The notes: a model not told the origin generated them from the letters alone. A stretch of 64,000 nucleotides of DNA from Streptomyces sp. NBC_01445 (GCF_035918235.1 NZ_CP109485.1:3224001-3288000), one strand, 5' to 3'. Positions 41,464-51,322 are shown, numbered from the stretch's first letter. Program-made: numbers and translations.

Positions 41464-43056
41464 ATGAGAGCAGCCCCCGCCGTATACGCGGCCGCCGGAT
41501 CCCTGGTCCTGACCGCCCTCGTCGCCGCCCCCGGCCGCGCCGACACCCAGACCGCGCCCGACACCGCCGAGCTGCGCGGCACAGCCGTCGCCGCCGCCCG
41601 CGCCTCGGCCACCGGGATCGCCTTCGGCGCCTGCGCCGCCGCGGAGCACCTCCCGGACTACATCAAGTGCGGCACGGTCTCCGTCCCCCTCGACTACGCC
41701 CACCCCGACGGCGAGCAGATCAAGCTCACCGTCAGCCGCGTGAAGGCCACCGGCACGACGGCGCCGAAGGGCGGCAGGCCGGTCCGCAGGCAGGGCTCCG
41801 TCGTCTTCAACCCGGGCGGCCCGGGCGCGTCCGGCATGTACTTCCCCCTCGTCGGGCTGATGCCGCAGTGGAAGCGCATCGCCTCCGCGTACGACCTCGT
41901 CGGCTACGCGCCGCGCGGTGTCGGCCGCTCGGCCCCGCTTTCCTGCGCGGACCCGAAGCGGTTCGCGAAGGCCCCCACGCAGGCGCCGACGCACCCCTCC
42001 GCCTCGTACAAGCTGGAGCGGATCGCGCAGGCCAAGGCGTACGCGCGGGGATGCGCGAAGAACGCCGGGGGCGCGCTGCGGCACTACACGACGCTCAACA
42101 ACGCCCGCGACCTGGACGTGCTGCGCGCCGGGCTCGGCGAGCGGAAGCTGAACTTCATGGGGTCGTCCTACGGCACGTACTTCGGGGCCGTGTACGCGAC
42201 GCTCTTCCCCACGCATGTGCGCCGCATGGTCTTCGACTCGGCCGTGAACCCCGACCCGAAGCAGATCTGGTACACCAACAACCTCGTGCAGTCGGTGGCC
42301 TTCGAGCGGCGCTGGGCGGACTTCCGGCGGTGGGTGGCCAAGCACGACAAGACGTACCACCTGGGCGCGACCGCCGCCGACGTACAGCAGAGCTACGAGA
42401 AGGTCAGGGCGCGGCTCGCGAGCGAGCCGGTGGGCGGCACCGTCGGCCCCGGCCAGCTCCAGGCCGCATACCTCCAGGCCGGGTACTACGACGACTACTG
42501 GGCGATGCGGGCGTCCGCGCTGTCCGAGTATCTGAAGGGCAATCCGAAGCCGCTCGCCGAGCAGGCCGCGCCGCAGACCGCGGCGGCCTCCGAGAACGAG
42601 AACAGCGCCGCCGTCTACACGGCCGTCGAGTGCAACGACTCGGCGTGGCCCACCGACTTCCGCGTCTGGGACCGCGACAACACCGAGCTCGCGCGCCACG
42701 CCCCGTTCGAGACGTGGGACAACGCCTGGATGAACCTGCCCTGCGCGTACTGGCCCGCCCCGCGCCAGCGCCCCGTCGACGTACGGACCGCCCCCGGCGC
42801 GCTGCCTCCGACCCTGATCCTGGCCGCCGAGCGGGACGCGGCCACCCCGTACGAGGGTGCCCGTGAGCTGTGGCGCAGGCTTCCGGGGTCGGTCCTGGTC
42901 ACGGAGCGCGGCGCGGGCACCCACGGCATCGCCGCCGGCCCGAACAAGTGCGTGAACAGCCACCTCGACGCGTATCTGATGGAGGGGCGGGTCCCGGTGA
43001 CCCGCGCCGCGTCCTGCGCCCCGCACTCCGAACCGGCGCCGCTCGCCGTGGACTGA
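41464..43056 (+). CDS. secreted alpha/beta hydrolase (tripeptidyl aminopeptidase / SlpD-like)
   Basis: 530 residues. Signal peptide at 1-27 (AVYAAAGSLVLTALVAAPGRA). Then IKCGTVSVPLDYAHPDG, the oxyanion-type VVFNPGGPGASGMYF near residue 120, GYAPRGVGRSAPLSC, the nucleophile elbow FMGSSYGTYFGAVYA near 235, FDSAVNPDPK, and C-terminal LILAAERDAATPYEGAREL (Asp) and GAGTHGIAAGPNKCVNSHLD (His). The triad Ser-Asp-His is complete. Streptomyces secretes many such aminopeptidases acting on short peptides. A strong bidirectional terminator follows. Confidence 0.88.
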   Translation: MRAAPAVYAAAGSLVLTALVAAPGRADTQTAPDTAELRGTAVAAARASATGIAFGACAAAEHLPDYIKCGTVSVPLDYAHPDGEQIKLTVSRVKATGTTAPKGGRPVRRQGSVVFNPGGPGASGMYFPLVGLMPQWKRIASAYDLVGYAPRGVGRSAPLSCADPKRFAKAPTQAPTHPSASYKLERIAQAKAYARGCAKNAGGALRHYTTLNNARDLDVLRAGLGERKLNFMGSSYGTYFGAVYATLFPTHVRRMVFDSAVNPDPKQIWYTNNLVQSVAFERRWADFRRWVAKHDKTYHLGATAADVQQSYEKVRARLASEPVGGTVGPGQLQAAYLQAGYYDDYWAMRASALSEYLKGNPKPLAEQAAPQTAAASENENSAAVYTAVECNDSAWPTDFRVWDRDNTELARHAPFETWDNAWMNLPCAYWPAPRQRPVDVRTAPGALPPTLILAAERDAATPYEGARELWRRLPGSVLVTERGAGTHGIAAGPNKCVNSHLDAYLMEGRVPVTRAASCAPHSEPAPLAVD

Positions 43057-43070
43057 CGGCGGGCACGGAA

Positions 43071-43114
43071 CGCGAAGGGGCCGACCGGTCGTCGAACCGG
43101 TCGGCCCCTTCGCG
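43071..43114. terminator. bidirectional hairpin between hydrolase and hemQ
   Basis: Perfect 19-base arms (43071-43089 and 43096-43114, core GGGGCCGACCGGT) around a 6-base loop, in the 75-base space between two convergent genes. Serves both directions. Confidence 0.85.
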
Positions 43115-43131
43115 TACGGACCGGGTGCGAA

Positions 43132-43851
43132 CTACGCGAGACCCTCGACCAGTTCGGCGACGCTCTTGCGGCGGCCCGTGTAGAACGGGACCTCCTCGCG
43201 GACGTGCATACGGGCCTCGGAGGCGCGCAGGTGACGCATCAGGTCGACGATGCGGTACAGCTCGTCGGCCTCGAAGGCGAGGAGCCACTCGTAGTCGCCC
43301 AGCGAGAAGGAGGCGACGGTGTTGGCGCGGACGTCCGGGTAGCCGCGGGCCATCTTGCCGTGGTCCGCGAGCATGCGGCGGCGGTCCTCGTCGGGCAGCA
43401 GGTACCAGTCGTAGGAGCGCACGAACGGGTAGACGCTCACGTAGTTGCGGGGCGTCTCGTCGGCGAGGAAGGCCGGGATGTGCGAGCGGTTGAACTCGGC
43501 GGGGCGGTGCAGCGCCATGTTCGACCAGACCGGCTCGAGGGCGCGCCCCAGCTTCGTGCGGCGGAAGAGGTTGTACGCCTCCTGGAGCTGGTCCGCGGTC
43601 TCCGCGTGCCACCAGACCATGACGTCGGCGTCCGCGCGCAGGCCCGACACGTCGTACGTGCCGCGGACCGTCACGTCCTTCGCGGCGAGCTGGTCGAAGA
43701 GCTCCTGGACCTCGTCGGCGTAGCCGGCCCGGTCCTCGGGGAGGACGTCTCGGAGCTTGAAGACGGACCACAGGGTGTAGCGGATGACCTCATTGAGGTC
43801 CTTGGCCTTCTTGCCTGCGTTCGGGATCTTGGCGGGGGCGTCGTCACTCAT
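43132..43851 (-). CDS. hemQ: coproheme decarboxylase HemQ (ChdC)
   Basis: 239 residues, chlorite-dismutase fold. Segments typical of actinobacterial Hem[58 protein letters not shown], and [20 protein letters not shown], whose Tyr ([10 protein letters not shown]) is the region where the catalytic tyrosine of the decarboxylase lies; [16 protein letters not shown] and [13 protein letters not shown] close the fold. It turns coproheme III into heme b, the last step of the coproporphyrin-dependent route of Gram-positives. Only four bases separate it from the oxidase gene upstream, so the two are one operon. Confidence 0.93.
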   Translation of the reverse strand: MSDDAPAKIPNAGKKAKDLNEVIRYTLWSVFKLRDVLPEDRAGYADEVQELFDQLAAKDVTVRGTYDVSGLRADADVMVWWHAETADQLQEAYNLFRRTKLGRALEPVWSNMALHRPAEFNRSHIPAFLADETPRNYVSVYPFVRSYDWYLLPDEDRRRMLADHGKMARGYPDVRANTVASFSLGDYEWLLAFEADELYRIVDLMRHLRASEARMHVREEVPFYTGRRKSVAELVEGLA

Positions 43852-43855
43852 GGGG

Positions 43856-45322
43856 CTATTCTCCCGCGCCGCCGTGCAGACTCTGCACCGGGTTCGCGGT
43901 GAGCTCCTCCACGCCGGTCAGGTCGCCGTCCAGCTGGTCGACGGCGGCGTAGGCGCTCGCGATGCAGGCCGGGATGCCGACGCCGTCGTACGCCGCCCCG
44001 CACACGGCAAGTCCGGGGATCTTGGCGACGTGGCCGCGGATCCGCGCCACGCGCGCGTGGTGGCCGACGGGGTACTGGGGCAGGCCCTCGTGCCAGCGCG
44101 TGACGCGCGTGGCGACGGGCGTGGCACTCAGCCCGGTGGCCTCCCGCAGATCGTGGCGCGACACCTCGACGAGCCCGTCGTCGTCGCGCGCGAGGTCCTT
44201 CTCGTCCTGGTAGCGGCCCACGGAGGTGCGTACGACGACCAGGCCGGGGTCCTCGGCCGCGATCCACCCCCACTTGTTCGAGGCGAACGTGGACGCCTTG
44301 ATCGTGTGGCCGTCGACCGGCGGCACGAGGAAGCCGGAGCCCTCCGGCAGGTGCGCCTCGTCGCGCCGGAACGCGAGGGTGATCAGGGCCATCGACGCGT
44401 ACTCGACGGTGCGCAGCTCGGCGGCGGCCGCCGGCGACTCGGTGTCGAGGAGCCGGGCGGCCTTCTGCGCGGGCACGGCGAGGACGACGGCGTCGGCCTC
44501 GATGACCCGGTCGTCGACCCGGACCTCCCAGCCGTCGGGGGTGCGGCGCAGGCCGCGGGCGGGGCTGTCGAGGAGGATCTCGCCGCCCCGCGCGCGCACC
44601 GAGTCGGCGACGGCGAGCGGGAGCTGTCCGATGCCGCCCTCGATGCCCATGAAGACGGGGCCGGTCTGCTGGTTCCGCGCCGCGCGCTCCTGGATCGCGC
44701 GGACGGCCTCGGTCAGGGAGCGGTGGCTGCGGGCCTCCTCGAAGAGCTGGGGGACGGCGCTGCGCATCGAGATGCGGTACGCGTCGCCCGCGTAGACGCC
44801 GCCGAGCAGCGGCTCCACGAGCCGGTCGACGACCTCGCGGCCGAGGCGCTCGGCGACGTACGCGCCGACGGCGACGTCGTCGCCGAACTCGGTGGCGGGC
44901 AGGTCGCGGTCCTGCTCGATGCGGGCCAGGCCCTCGTCGGACAGGACCCCGGAGAGTGCGGCGGCGGTGCCGGGGACGCCCATCACATGGCCTTTCGGCA
45001 TCGGGCGCAGCGCGCCCCTGGTCCAGAGCGAGGCCGTCGCCGTGCCCGGCGGCTGGAGCCGGTCTCCGAGCCCGACCTCGCGGGCGAGGTCCACGGCCTC
45101 GGGGCGCCGGGCGAGCATCGACTCGGCGCCGAGGTCGACCCGTACGCCCGCGATCTCACCGGCGCGCAGCTTGCCGCCGAGCCGGCCCGACGCCTCCAGG
45201 ACGGTGACCTGCGCGCCCGCCGCGAGCAGCCGGTGAGCCGCGGCGAGCCCCGCGATGCCACCACCGATGACGACCGCCCTCGGGGCCTGTCCCGTTCCCG
45301 TACCTGTGTCCGCTTCGCGCAT
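43856..45322 (-). CDS. hemG: coproporphyrinogen/protoporphyrinogen oxidase (HemY/HemG-type, CgoX)
   Basis: 488 residues. FAD-binding Rossmann motif [20 protein letters not shown] at residues 16-35, then [20 protein letters not shown] and a C-terminal FAD segment [20 protein letters not shown] near 450. Architecture matches the soluble HemY-type oxidase which, in the HemQ pathway, oxidises coproporphyrinogen III to coproporphyrin III. Its position before hemQ supports that role. The first 14 residues contain a TGTGTG repeat and are probably disordered. Confidence 0.92.
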   Translation of the reverse strand: MREADTGTGTGQAPRAVVIGGGIAGLAAAHRLLAAGAQVTVLEASGRLGGKLRAGEIAGVRVDLGAESMLARRPEAVDLAREVGLGDRLQPPGTATASLWTRGALRPMPKGHVMGVPGTAAALSGVLSDEGLARIEQDRDLPATEFGDDVAVGAYVAERLGREVVDRLVEPLLGGVYAGDAYRISMRSAVPQLFEEARSHRSLTEAVRAIQERAARNQQTGPVFMGIEGGIGQLPLAVADSVRARGGEILLDSPARGLRRTPDGWEVRVDDRVIEADAVVLAVPAQKAARLLDTESPAAAAELRTVEYASMALITLAFRRDEAHLPEGSGFLVPPVDGHTIKASTFASNKWGWIAAEDPGLVVVRTSVGRYQDEKDLARDDDGLVEVSRHDLREATGLSATPVATRVTRWHEGLPQYPVGHHARVARIRGHVAKIPGLAVCGAAYDGVGIPACIASAYAAVDQLDGDLTGVEELTANPVQSLHGGAGE

Positions 45323-45469
45323 GGCCCCACTGTCTCAGACCGGCGAGTCCCGACCGTGACCGCATCGGGACCACCCGGCAACCACCGAAAGGGGCCGCCG
45401 GACCGTCAAAGGAAGCGGCCAGGGCCCGTCCTCGGCCGGCCGTCCCACTCAACCTCCGGGGGTACGTCG

Positions 45470-46462
45470 ATGCGGATATCAGGCACCACAGGAAAGCGGC
45501 CGGGGCGCCGCGGGATGCGGGCGGCCGGCGCCGTCCTGCTCGTGGCGGCGCTCGCGCTCACGGGGTGCAGCGCCGGCGCCTCGGACAGCGGGGACTCCGC
45601 CAAGGCCGCGGGCGGCGACGCGGCCGCCGCCGACCGGGGCTCCGCGCAGGAGGCGGGCGGAGAACAGTCGGACGCGAAGTCGTCCCGGCGCGAGCCGCCC
45701 AAGCTCGCCGGCGTCCACATCATCCGCACGGCGACGCTCACCGTGCAGGTCAAGGACGTCCCGCAGGCGCTCGACCAGGCACGCACGGCGGCAGAGGACG
45801 CGGGCGGCATCGTCGGCAACGAGTCGACCGACCGCGACGGCAGGGGACATGAGCGTTCCCGTGTCGTCCTGCGCGTGCCGCAGGAGCGCTACGAGCAGGT
45901 CCTCTCGGACCTCGCGGGCTCGGGCCGGCTCATCGAGCGGAACGTGAAGGCGCAGGACGTCACCGACCAGGTCGTCGACGTGGAGAGCCGCGTCAAGTCG
46001 CAGCGGGCGAGCGTGGCGCGGGTGCGCGAGCTGATGGACAAGGCGACGAAGCTGAGCGATGTGGTCGCCCTGGAAGGGGAGTTGAGCACCCGCGAGTCCG
46101 ATCTGGAGGCCCTGCTCGCGCAGCAGGCGTCCCTCAAGGACCGCACGAGCCTCGCGACGATCACGCTGTCACTGACCGAGACCCCGGTGAAACCGGCGGG
46201 GCACAAGGACGACGACCCGGGGTTCACCGACGCGGTCGCGGGCGGCTGGGGAGCGTTCGTGACGATGCTGCGCTGGGTCGCCGTGGCCGTCGGCGCCGTG
46301 CTGCCGTTCGCCGTGGTGGGCGGCCTGCTGGTCTTCCTGTGGCTGCGCCTGGTGCGCCCGCGGCTGCCGCGCAGGGCCACCACTGCCTCACAGCCGTTGA
46401 CGACGGCGCTCGGCCCGCTGCCCGCGCATCCGCCGGCCGGGGAGCGGGGCGAGGAGGAGTGA
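45470..46462 (+). CDS. DUF4349 lipoprotein
   Basis: 330 residues, divergent from the oxidase gene. Signal peptide with lipobox ALTGC near residue 34, then an Ala/Ser/Asp-rich linker, and DUF4349 proper: IIRTATLTVQVKDVPQALDQ, VVLRVPQERYEQVLSDLAGSG split, DVTDQVVDVESRVKSQRASV and a coiled coil ELSTRESDLEALLAQQASLKD. A membrane helix (VAVAVGAVLPFAVVGGLLVF) near 275-300 and a basic C terminus follow. So it is tethered at both ends on the outer face; function unknown. Confidence 0.85.
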   Translation: MRISGTTGKRPGRRGMRAAGAVLLVAALALTGCSAGASDSGDSAKAAGGDAAAADRGSAQEAGGEQSDAKSSRREPPKLAGVHIIRTATLTVQVKDVPQALDQARTAAEDAGGIVGNESTDRDGRGHERSRVVLRVPQERYEQVLSDLAGSGRLIERNVKAQDVTDQVVDVESRVKSQRASVARVRELMDKATKLSDVVALEGELSTRESDLEALLAQQASLKDRTSLATITLSLTETPVKPAGHKDDDPGFTDAVAGGWGAFVTMLRWVAVAVGAVLPFAVVGGLLVFLWLRLVRPRLPRRATTASQPLTTALGPLPAHPPAGERGEEE

Positions 46463-46489
46463 CAGGGGCGCGGACGTAGTTTGGTGGGC

Positions 46490-47869
46490 ATGAGCCCTAC
46501 ACGTGAGCGACTGGTGGTCATCGGCGGCGACGCGGCGGGCATGTCCGCCGCGTCGCAGGCCCGCAGGATGCGCGGCCCCGACGAGCTGGAGATCGTGGCC
46601 TTCGAGCGGGGGCACTTCTCCTCGTACTCGGCGTGCGGCATCCCGTACTGGGTCGGTGGCGAGGTGGAAGGGCGCGACGAGCTGATCGCGCGCACGCCCG
46701 AGGAGCACCGGGAGCGGTCCATCGACCTGCGCATGCGCACGGAGGTGACCGAACTCGACGTCGAGGGCGGACGGGTGAGGTCACGCGCGCTCGACACGGG
46801 GACGGAGGCCTGGACCTCGTACGACAAGCTCGTGATCGCTACGGGTGCCCGGCCGGTGCGGCCGCGGATTCCCGGGATCGACGCGCCGGGCGTGCACGGC
46901 GTGCAGACCCTCGACGACGGCCAGGCGCTGCTCGACACGCTCGCCGCGACGCAGGGGCGGCGGGCCGTCGTCGTCGGCGCGGGCTACATCGGCGTCGAGA
47001 TGGCGGAGGCGCTGATCCGCCGCGGATACGAGGTCACGGTCGTCAACCGCGGGCCGGAGCCGATGTCGACGCTCGACCCCGACATGGGCCGCCTGGTCCA
47101 CGAGTCGATGACCGGCATGGGCATCACCATGGTCGACGACGCCGAGGTCACCAAGATCCTCACGGACGACGACGGGCGGGCGCGGGCGGTGGCGACGACC
47201 GCCGACGAGTATCCGGCGGACGTCGTCGTCCTGGGCATCGGCGTCCGCCCGGAGACCTCGCTGGCGCGCGCCGCGGGGCTCCCCCTGGGCGAGCACGACG
47301 GGCTCCTCACCGATCTGGCCATGCGCGTGCGCGGCCACGAGAACATCTGGGCGGGCGGGGACTGCGTGGAGGTCCTCGACCTGGTCTCGGGCCGCGAGCG
47401 CCACATCGCGCTCGGCACGCACGCCAACAAGCACGGGCAGGTCATCGGCATGAACGCGGGCGGCGGTTACGCGACGTTCCCGGGCGTCGTCGGGACGGCG
47501 GTGAGCAAGGTGTGCGACCTGGAGATCGCGCGCACGGGCCTGCGCGAGAAGGACGCGCGGCGGGCCGGTCTGCAGTTCGTGTCCGCGACGATCGAGTCGA
47601 CGAGCCGCGCGGGCTACTACCCGGGCGCGGCCCCGATGACGGTGAAGATGATCGCCGAGCGCCGCACGGGCCGCCTGCTCGGCGTGCAGATCGTCGGCCG
47701 CGAGGGCGCCGCGAAGCGGGTCGACATCGCGGCGGTCGCCCTGACCGCGGGCATGACGGTGGACCAGATGACGGCCCTCGACCTCGGCTACGCACCGCCG
47801 TTCTCACCGGTGTGGGACCCGGTCCTGGTGGCGGCCCGCAAGTCGAGCGCGGCGGTGCGCAGGGGCTAG
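46490..47869 (+). CDS. FAD-dependent CoA-disulfide-reductase-like oxidoreductase
   Basis: 459 residues. FAD motif LVVIGGDAAGMSAASQARRM, then the active-site SYSACGIPYWVGG near residue 45 whose Cys is the redox residue of NADH oxidase / CoA-disulfide reductase enzymes. NAD-binding VVVGAGYIGVEMAEALIRRG near 160, FAD segment ENIWAGGDCVEV near 283, and the family dimerisation domain at the end (MTVDQMTALDLGYAPPFSPV). Likely reduces a low-molecular-weight disulfide or polysulfide. ATG at 46490 has a TAGTTT box 8 bases upstream and no ribosome binding site. Confidence 0.85.
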   Translation: MSPTRERLVVIGGDAAGMSAASQARRMRGPDELEIVAFERGHFSSYSACGIPYWVGGEVEGRDELIARTPEEHRERSIDLRMRTEVTELDVEGGRVRSRALDTGTEAWTSYDKLVIATGARPVRPRIPGIDAPGVHGVQTLDDGQALLDTLAATQGRRAVVVGAGYIGVEMAEALIRRGYEVTVVNRGPEPMSTLDPDMGRLVHESMTGMGITMVDDAEVTKILTDDDGRARAVATTADEYPADVVVLGIGVRPETSLARAAGLPLGEHDGLLTDLAMRVRGHENIWAGGDCVEVLDLVSGRERHIALGTHANKHGQVIGMNAGGGYATFPGVVGTAVSKVCDLEIARTGLREKDARRAGLQFVSATIESTSRAGYYPGAAPMTVKMIAERRTGRLLGVQIVGREGAAKRVDIAAVALTAGMTVDQMTALDLGYAPPFSPVWDPVLVAARKSSAAVRRG

Positions 47870-48222
47870 GGCGCGTCGGGGCCGGCTGATGTGGGCGGCA
47901 TCGGGGTGGACGGGCCGTTGATCTTCTCTATGGCCTGGCGGGCCTGGTCGCCGGGGGTGCGGGGCGTGGCCGCGCTCAGGGCGGAAGCGGCCGTGGTCTG
48001 CGGAGGTTTGGCGTGGGCCGCGGGCAGGCGGGTGCGCAGGCGGTGGCTGACGGCCTCGTCGAGCGTGACCGGGCGGTGCGTGCGGGCGGCGATGCGGCCC
48101 GCCTCCTGACCGAGCGCGGCCAGATCCTCCCAGGTCAGGCGCAGTACGACGGCGAGCTGGGCCTCACCGTCGGGCAAGGCGGTGAGGGGAGGGACGGGGG
48201 CACCCGGCTGATGGTCGGTCAT
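47866..48222 (-). CDS. small conserved protein of unknown function
   Basis: 118 residues, convergent with and overlapping the reductase stop by four bases. Core: AQLAVVLRLTWEDLAALGQEAGRIAARTH followed by LDEAVSHRLR (written in parts), then an Ala/Pro/Thr-rich tail. The pattern looks like a helical DNA- or RNA-binding-free small protein; no family was recognised. ATG at 48222 is preceded by GAGGAG. Hem genes are next to it in the same direction but 135 bases lie between. Confidence 0.6.
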   Translation of the reverse strand: MTDHQPGAPVPPLTALPDGEAQLAVVLRLTWEDLAALGQEAGRIAARTHRPVTLDEAVSHRLRTRLPAAHAKPPQTTAASALSAATPRTPGDQARQAIEKINGPSTPMPPTSAGPDAP

Positions 48223-48357
48223 GGGCTGGTCTCCTCGCTTGGGGCGGCGGGACACTGCTCGGCATGACGTACGCGCGGCGGGCGCCTTGCGTTCAGGGGC
48301 GGCGCTGTTCGTCCGGCGGGGCGGGGTCGGTCAGGACCCCGCCGTGGCTGCCTACCC

Positions 48358-49425
48358 CTAGCGGGCGGTCTGCGTGTGGACGTACTCCACGAGACGCGAC
48401 AGGGAGTCCGGGTCGGTGGTGGGCGGCACGCCGTGGCCGAGGTTGAAGACGTGGCCCTCCAGGTCCGCCGCCGCGTCGAGCACCTCGCGGGCCTTGGCCT
48501 CCACCGCTTCCCGCGTGGAGAAGAGGACCGCCGGGTCGATGTTGCCCTGGAGCGCCTTGCCGGGGCCGACGCGGCGCGCGGCCTCGTCGAGCGGCACGCG
48601 CCAGTCGACGCCGACCACGTCGGCGCCGGCCTCGCCCATGAGACCGAGGAGCTCGCCGGTGCCGACACCGAAGTGGATGCGCGGCACGCCGTACTCCTCG
48701 ACGGCCTTGAACACCTTGGACGACGCGGGCATCACGGAGCGCCGGTAGTCGGCGGGGGCGAGCGCGCCGACCCACGAGTCGAAGAGCTGGACCGCGGAGG
48801 CGCCCGCCTCGATCTGCACCTTGAGGAACGCGGAGGTGATCTCGGCGAGGCGGTCGAGCAGGTCGGCCCACAGCTGCGGGTCGCCGTACATGAGCGCCTT
48901 GGTGTGCTCGTGGTTCTTGGACGGACCGCCCTCCACGAGGTAGCTCGCAAGGGTGAAGGGCGCGCCCGCGAAACCGATGAGCGGGGTGGAACCGAGCTCG
49001 GCCGTCAGCAGACCGATCGCCTCGGTGACGTACCAGACGTCCTCGGGCGTGAGGTCGCGCAGCCGCGCGAGGTCGGCGCGCGAGCGGATGGGCTGCTCGA
49101 CGACGGGACCGACGCCCGGCTTGATGTCGAGGTCGATGCCGATGGCCTTGAGCGGCACGACGATGTCGCTGAAGTAGATGGCCGCGTCGACGTGGTGGCG
49201 GCGCACGGGCTGCATCGTGATCTCGGCGACGAGCTCGGGCATCATGCAGGACTCGAGCATCGGAATGCCCTCGCGCGCCTTGAGGTACTCGGGCAGCGAA
49301 CGACCGGCCTGGCGCATGAACCACACCGGGGTGTGCGGCACCGGCTCACGCCGGCACGCCTTGAGGAAGGCGGATTCGTACGTCGCTGTCGGCTGCTGGC
49401 CCGTGGGGCGGAGGTTGGCACTCAC
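48358..49425 (-). CDS. hemE: uroporphyrinogen decarboxylase HemE
   Basis: 355 residues. The signature PVWFMRQAGRSLPEY near residue 38 carries the substrate-binding Arg residues; GFAGAPFTLASYLVEGG near 138 and the C-terminal FNLGHGVPPTTDP, the second family signature, are intact, and the catalytic-region Asp in YFSDIVVP near 85 is present. Decarboxylates uroporphyrinogen III to coproporphyrinogen III, feeding the oxidase and HemQ encoded 3-5 kb away in the same direction. Divergent from the DUF3000 gene. Confidence 0.95.
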   Translation of the reverse strand: MSANLRPTGQQPTATYESAFLKACRREPVPHTPVWFMRQAGRSLPEYLKAREGIPMLESCMMPELVAEITMQPVRRHHVDAAIYFSDIVVPLKAIGIDLDIKPGVGPVVEQPIRSRADLARLRDLTPEDVWYVTEAIGLLTAELGSTPLIGFAGAPFTLASYLVEGGPSKNHEHTKALMYGDPQLWADLLDRLAEITSAFLKVQIEAGASAVQLFDSWVGALAPADYRRSVMPASSKVFKAVEEYGVPRIHFGVGTGELLGLMGEAGADVVGVDWRVPLDEAARRVGPGKALQGNIDPAVLFSTREAVEAKAREVLDAAADLEGHVFNLGHGVPPTTDPDSLSRLVEYVHTQTAR

Positions 49426-49535
49426 GTCGGAAAGTCTCGCACGGGTGCGAACCCCGCCGGGCGCGGGGACATCGGGGCGGAGGTGCCGGGTGTCTCTCCC
49501 TGCGCGAAGGCCGCGTTCCCCTTAATCTTCCCCGC

Positions 49536-50210
49536 ATGGCTGCGGCTGAGGGACGACTGTCGGACGGCGCTGAGGGAATGAGTGAATCGGAGCGGGAGGG
49601 GCGCAAGACGATGGATCCGGTGGACTCGGCACCACCGCCGTTCCGGGCGGCGGTCGAGGCCTTGCAGGGAGCACGGCTGCGCCCGGAGATCGAGGTGGAC
49701 CCGACCAAGCCGCCCCAGCGCCTCGCGCCCCACGCATACGCGCTGGAGGCCGCGGTGGTGGACGGCGACGACGACCTCGCGGACGGCCGCCTCGTCCTGT
49801 TGCACGACCCGGCGGGGCACGACGCGTGGCACGGCACGTTCCGTCTGGTGACGCTGGTGCGGGCGGAGCTGGAGCCGGAGATGGCGGCGGACCCCCTGCT
49901 CCCCGAGGTCTGCTGGTCGTGGCTGACGGGCGCGCTCCAGGGGCGGGGACTCTCGTACGGGGAGGCGAGCGGCACGGTGACGCGGGCGAGTTCGCACTAC
50001 TTCGGCGGGCTCAGTGAGCGTGCGCCGGCGTCGCAGATCGAGATCCGGGCCTCGTGGACACCGCGTGAAGGGCCCGCCGGGGTGCCGGACACGGCCTCGC
50101 ACCTGGCGGCCTGGTGCGATCTCCTCAGCCAGATCGCGGGCCTGCCGCCGGCCGGTCCCGGGGACGCGTCCGTGGTGACGCTGCCCCAGCGCCGGGGGCC
50201 GCAGAAGTAG
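49536..50210 (+). CDS. DUF3000 protein
   Basis: 224 residues. After a variable first 30 residues the DUF3000 core runs: PPFRAAVEALQGARLRPEIE, PHAYALEAAVVDGDDDLADG, HDPAGHDAWHGTFRLVTLVR, LLPEVCWSWLTGALQGRGL, RASSHYFGGLSER and IEIRASWTPREGPAGVPDTA. Function unknown, found across actinobacteria. I took ATG 49536 because CTTAAT lies 9 bases before it (leaderless); ATG 49611 with GGGAGGGG upstream is the alternative. Confidence 0.8.
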   Translation: MAAAEGRLSDGAEGMSESEREGRKTMDPVDSAPPPFRAAVEALQGARLRPEIEVDPTKPPQRLAPHAYALEAAVVDGDDDLADGRLVLLHDPAGHDAWHGTFRLVTLVRAELEPEMAADPLLPEVCWSWLTGALQGRGLSYGEASGTVTRASSHYFGGLSERAPASQIEIRASWTPREGPAGVPDTASHLAAWCDLLSQIAGLPPAGPGDASVVTLPQRRGPQK

Positions 50211-50265
50211 GTCCTGAACGGCGATGCACGAGTCCTGAACGGCGGTGCAGGAGTTCTGACGGGCG
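50211..50265 (+). repeat. 21-base direct repeats after the DUF3000 stop codon
   Basis: Two full units starting GTCCTGAACGGCG at 50211 and 50232, 18 of 21 identical, and a decayed third starting 50253. The unit equals two helical turns. In the 368-base gap before the LuxR-type gene; besides a hairpin at 50364 and an AT-rich stretch with CGAATTG repeated at 50433 and 50442, nothing else was seen in this gap. Confidence 0.6.
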
Positions 50266-50363
50266 AAGAGGTACAGCCATCGGCAGTCGATTTTCGGCCT
50301 TCCGCTGCCGGTGACCAGGGGCAGGGACAGCGGCGGGGACCGTGGCAGGGACAGAACGGATCA

Positions 50364-50390
50364 GGACCGGACCTCGAAGAGTTCCGGTCC
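50364..50390 (+). terminator. hairpin after DUF3000
   Basis: GGACCGGA and TCCGGTCC arms, with an inner CTC-GAA-GAG stem-loop across one C/T mismatch. Correctly placed to end the DUF3000 transcript. Confidence 0.55.
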
Positions 50391-50578
50391 CGTTGTGATT
50401 CGGTTCGATCTTCGGATGATCGATCGCGTGTCCGAATTGCACGAATTGTTACTCACTAAATCGTGATCTTTCTCTAAAGGCGAGCGGGTTTACTGCCGAA
50501 GAGGTCTGTGACCTTGAAAGCACGGTTCGCCCCGGCTTCATCCCCGAGCCGGTCCCGTCCCGCACCCCAGGAGGCCTG

Positions 50579-51241
50579 GTGTCCGTTCTCCTCGAGCAGC
50601 CCGCAAGCCTGGTCGCCTACCGCCCGAACAAGCCGACCGCCATGGTGGTCGTGGCCGACCCGCGCGTCCGTTCCACCGTCACCCGCCACCTGTGGGCGCT
50701 CGGTGTACGTGACGTCATCGAGGCCTCGTCCGTCGCGGAGGCTCGTCCCCGCATCGGCAACCCCCGCGACATCTGCGTCGCAGACGTCCACCTTCCCGAC
50801 GGCTCCGGCCTGACCCTTCTGTCCGAAACCCGTGCCGCGGGCTGGCCCAACGGGCTCGCCCTCTCCGCCGCCGACGACATCGGTGCCGTACGCAACGCCC
50901 TCGCGGGCGGCGTCAAGGGCTACGTCGTCACTGGCACCCGTACCAACGTCGGGCTGCCCTCCCGCCCCGGCGCCGCCCCCATCGGGTCCGCCGCGGCCCG
51001 TATGCACCGCCGCCCCCCGGGTGCTCCGAGCCACCCGGGCGGCTACCGCGAACTGTCAGGCCGTGAGGTCGAGGTGCTCCGGCTCGTCGCCGAGGGCCAG
51101 TCGAACAAGGCCATCGGAGTCTCGATGGGCCTGTCCGCGCTGACCGTCAAGAGCCACCTCGCCCGCATCGCGCGCAAGCTCGGCACGGGCGACCGCGCCG
51201 GGATGGTCGCCGTGGCCCTGCGCACCGGCATCATCCACTGA
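50579..51241 (+). CDS. LuxR-type response-regulator-like transcription factor
   Basis: 220 residues. N-terminal receiver-like half: AMVVVADPRVRSTVTRHLWA, phospho-acceptor region CVADVHLPDGSGLTLL (Asp present), and VKGYVVTG (Lys present); one of the usual paired acidic residues at the start is missing, so phosphorylation is uncertain. C-terminal LuxR helix-turn-helix: ELSGREVEVLRLVAEGQSN and ALTVKSHLARIARKLGTGDR. GTG start with AGGAGG 6 bases ahead. No histidine kinase is adjacent (orphan). A 337-base upstream gap leaves ample room for control; two strong hairpins end it. Confidence 0.88.
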   Translation: MSVLLEQPASLVAYRPNKPTAMVVVADPRVRSTVTRHLWALGVRDVIEASSVAEARPRIGNPRDICVADVHLPDGSGLTLLSETRAAGWPNGLALSAADDIGAVRNALAGGVKGYVVTGTRTNVGLPSRPGAAPIGSAAARMHRRPPGAPSHPGGYRELSGREVEVLRLVAEGQSNKAIGVSMGLSALTVKSHLARIARKLGTGDRAGMVAVALRTGIIH

Positions 51242-51254
51242 CCCTTACTGGTTC

Positions 51255-51310
51255 ACGTACCTTCAGCGCCCGTCGACGGAACGTTCCGTCGACGGGCGCT
51301 GAAGGTACGT
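51255..51310. terminator. 56-base perfect palindrome after the LuxR-type gene
   Basis: 28-base arms (51255-51282 and 51283-51310) meet without a loop at AACGTT; outside one mismatch, three more pairs form. Thirteen bases after the stop codon. Best read as terminator; cruciform or protein site is possible. Confidence 0.75.
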
Positions 51311-51322
51311 AAACGTTCATGA

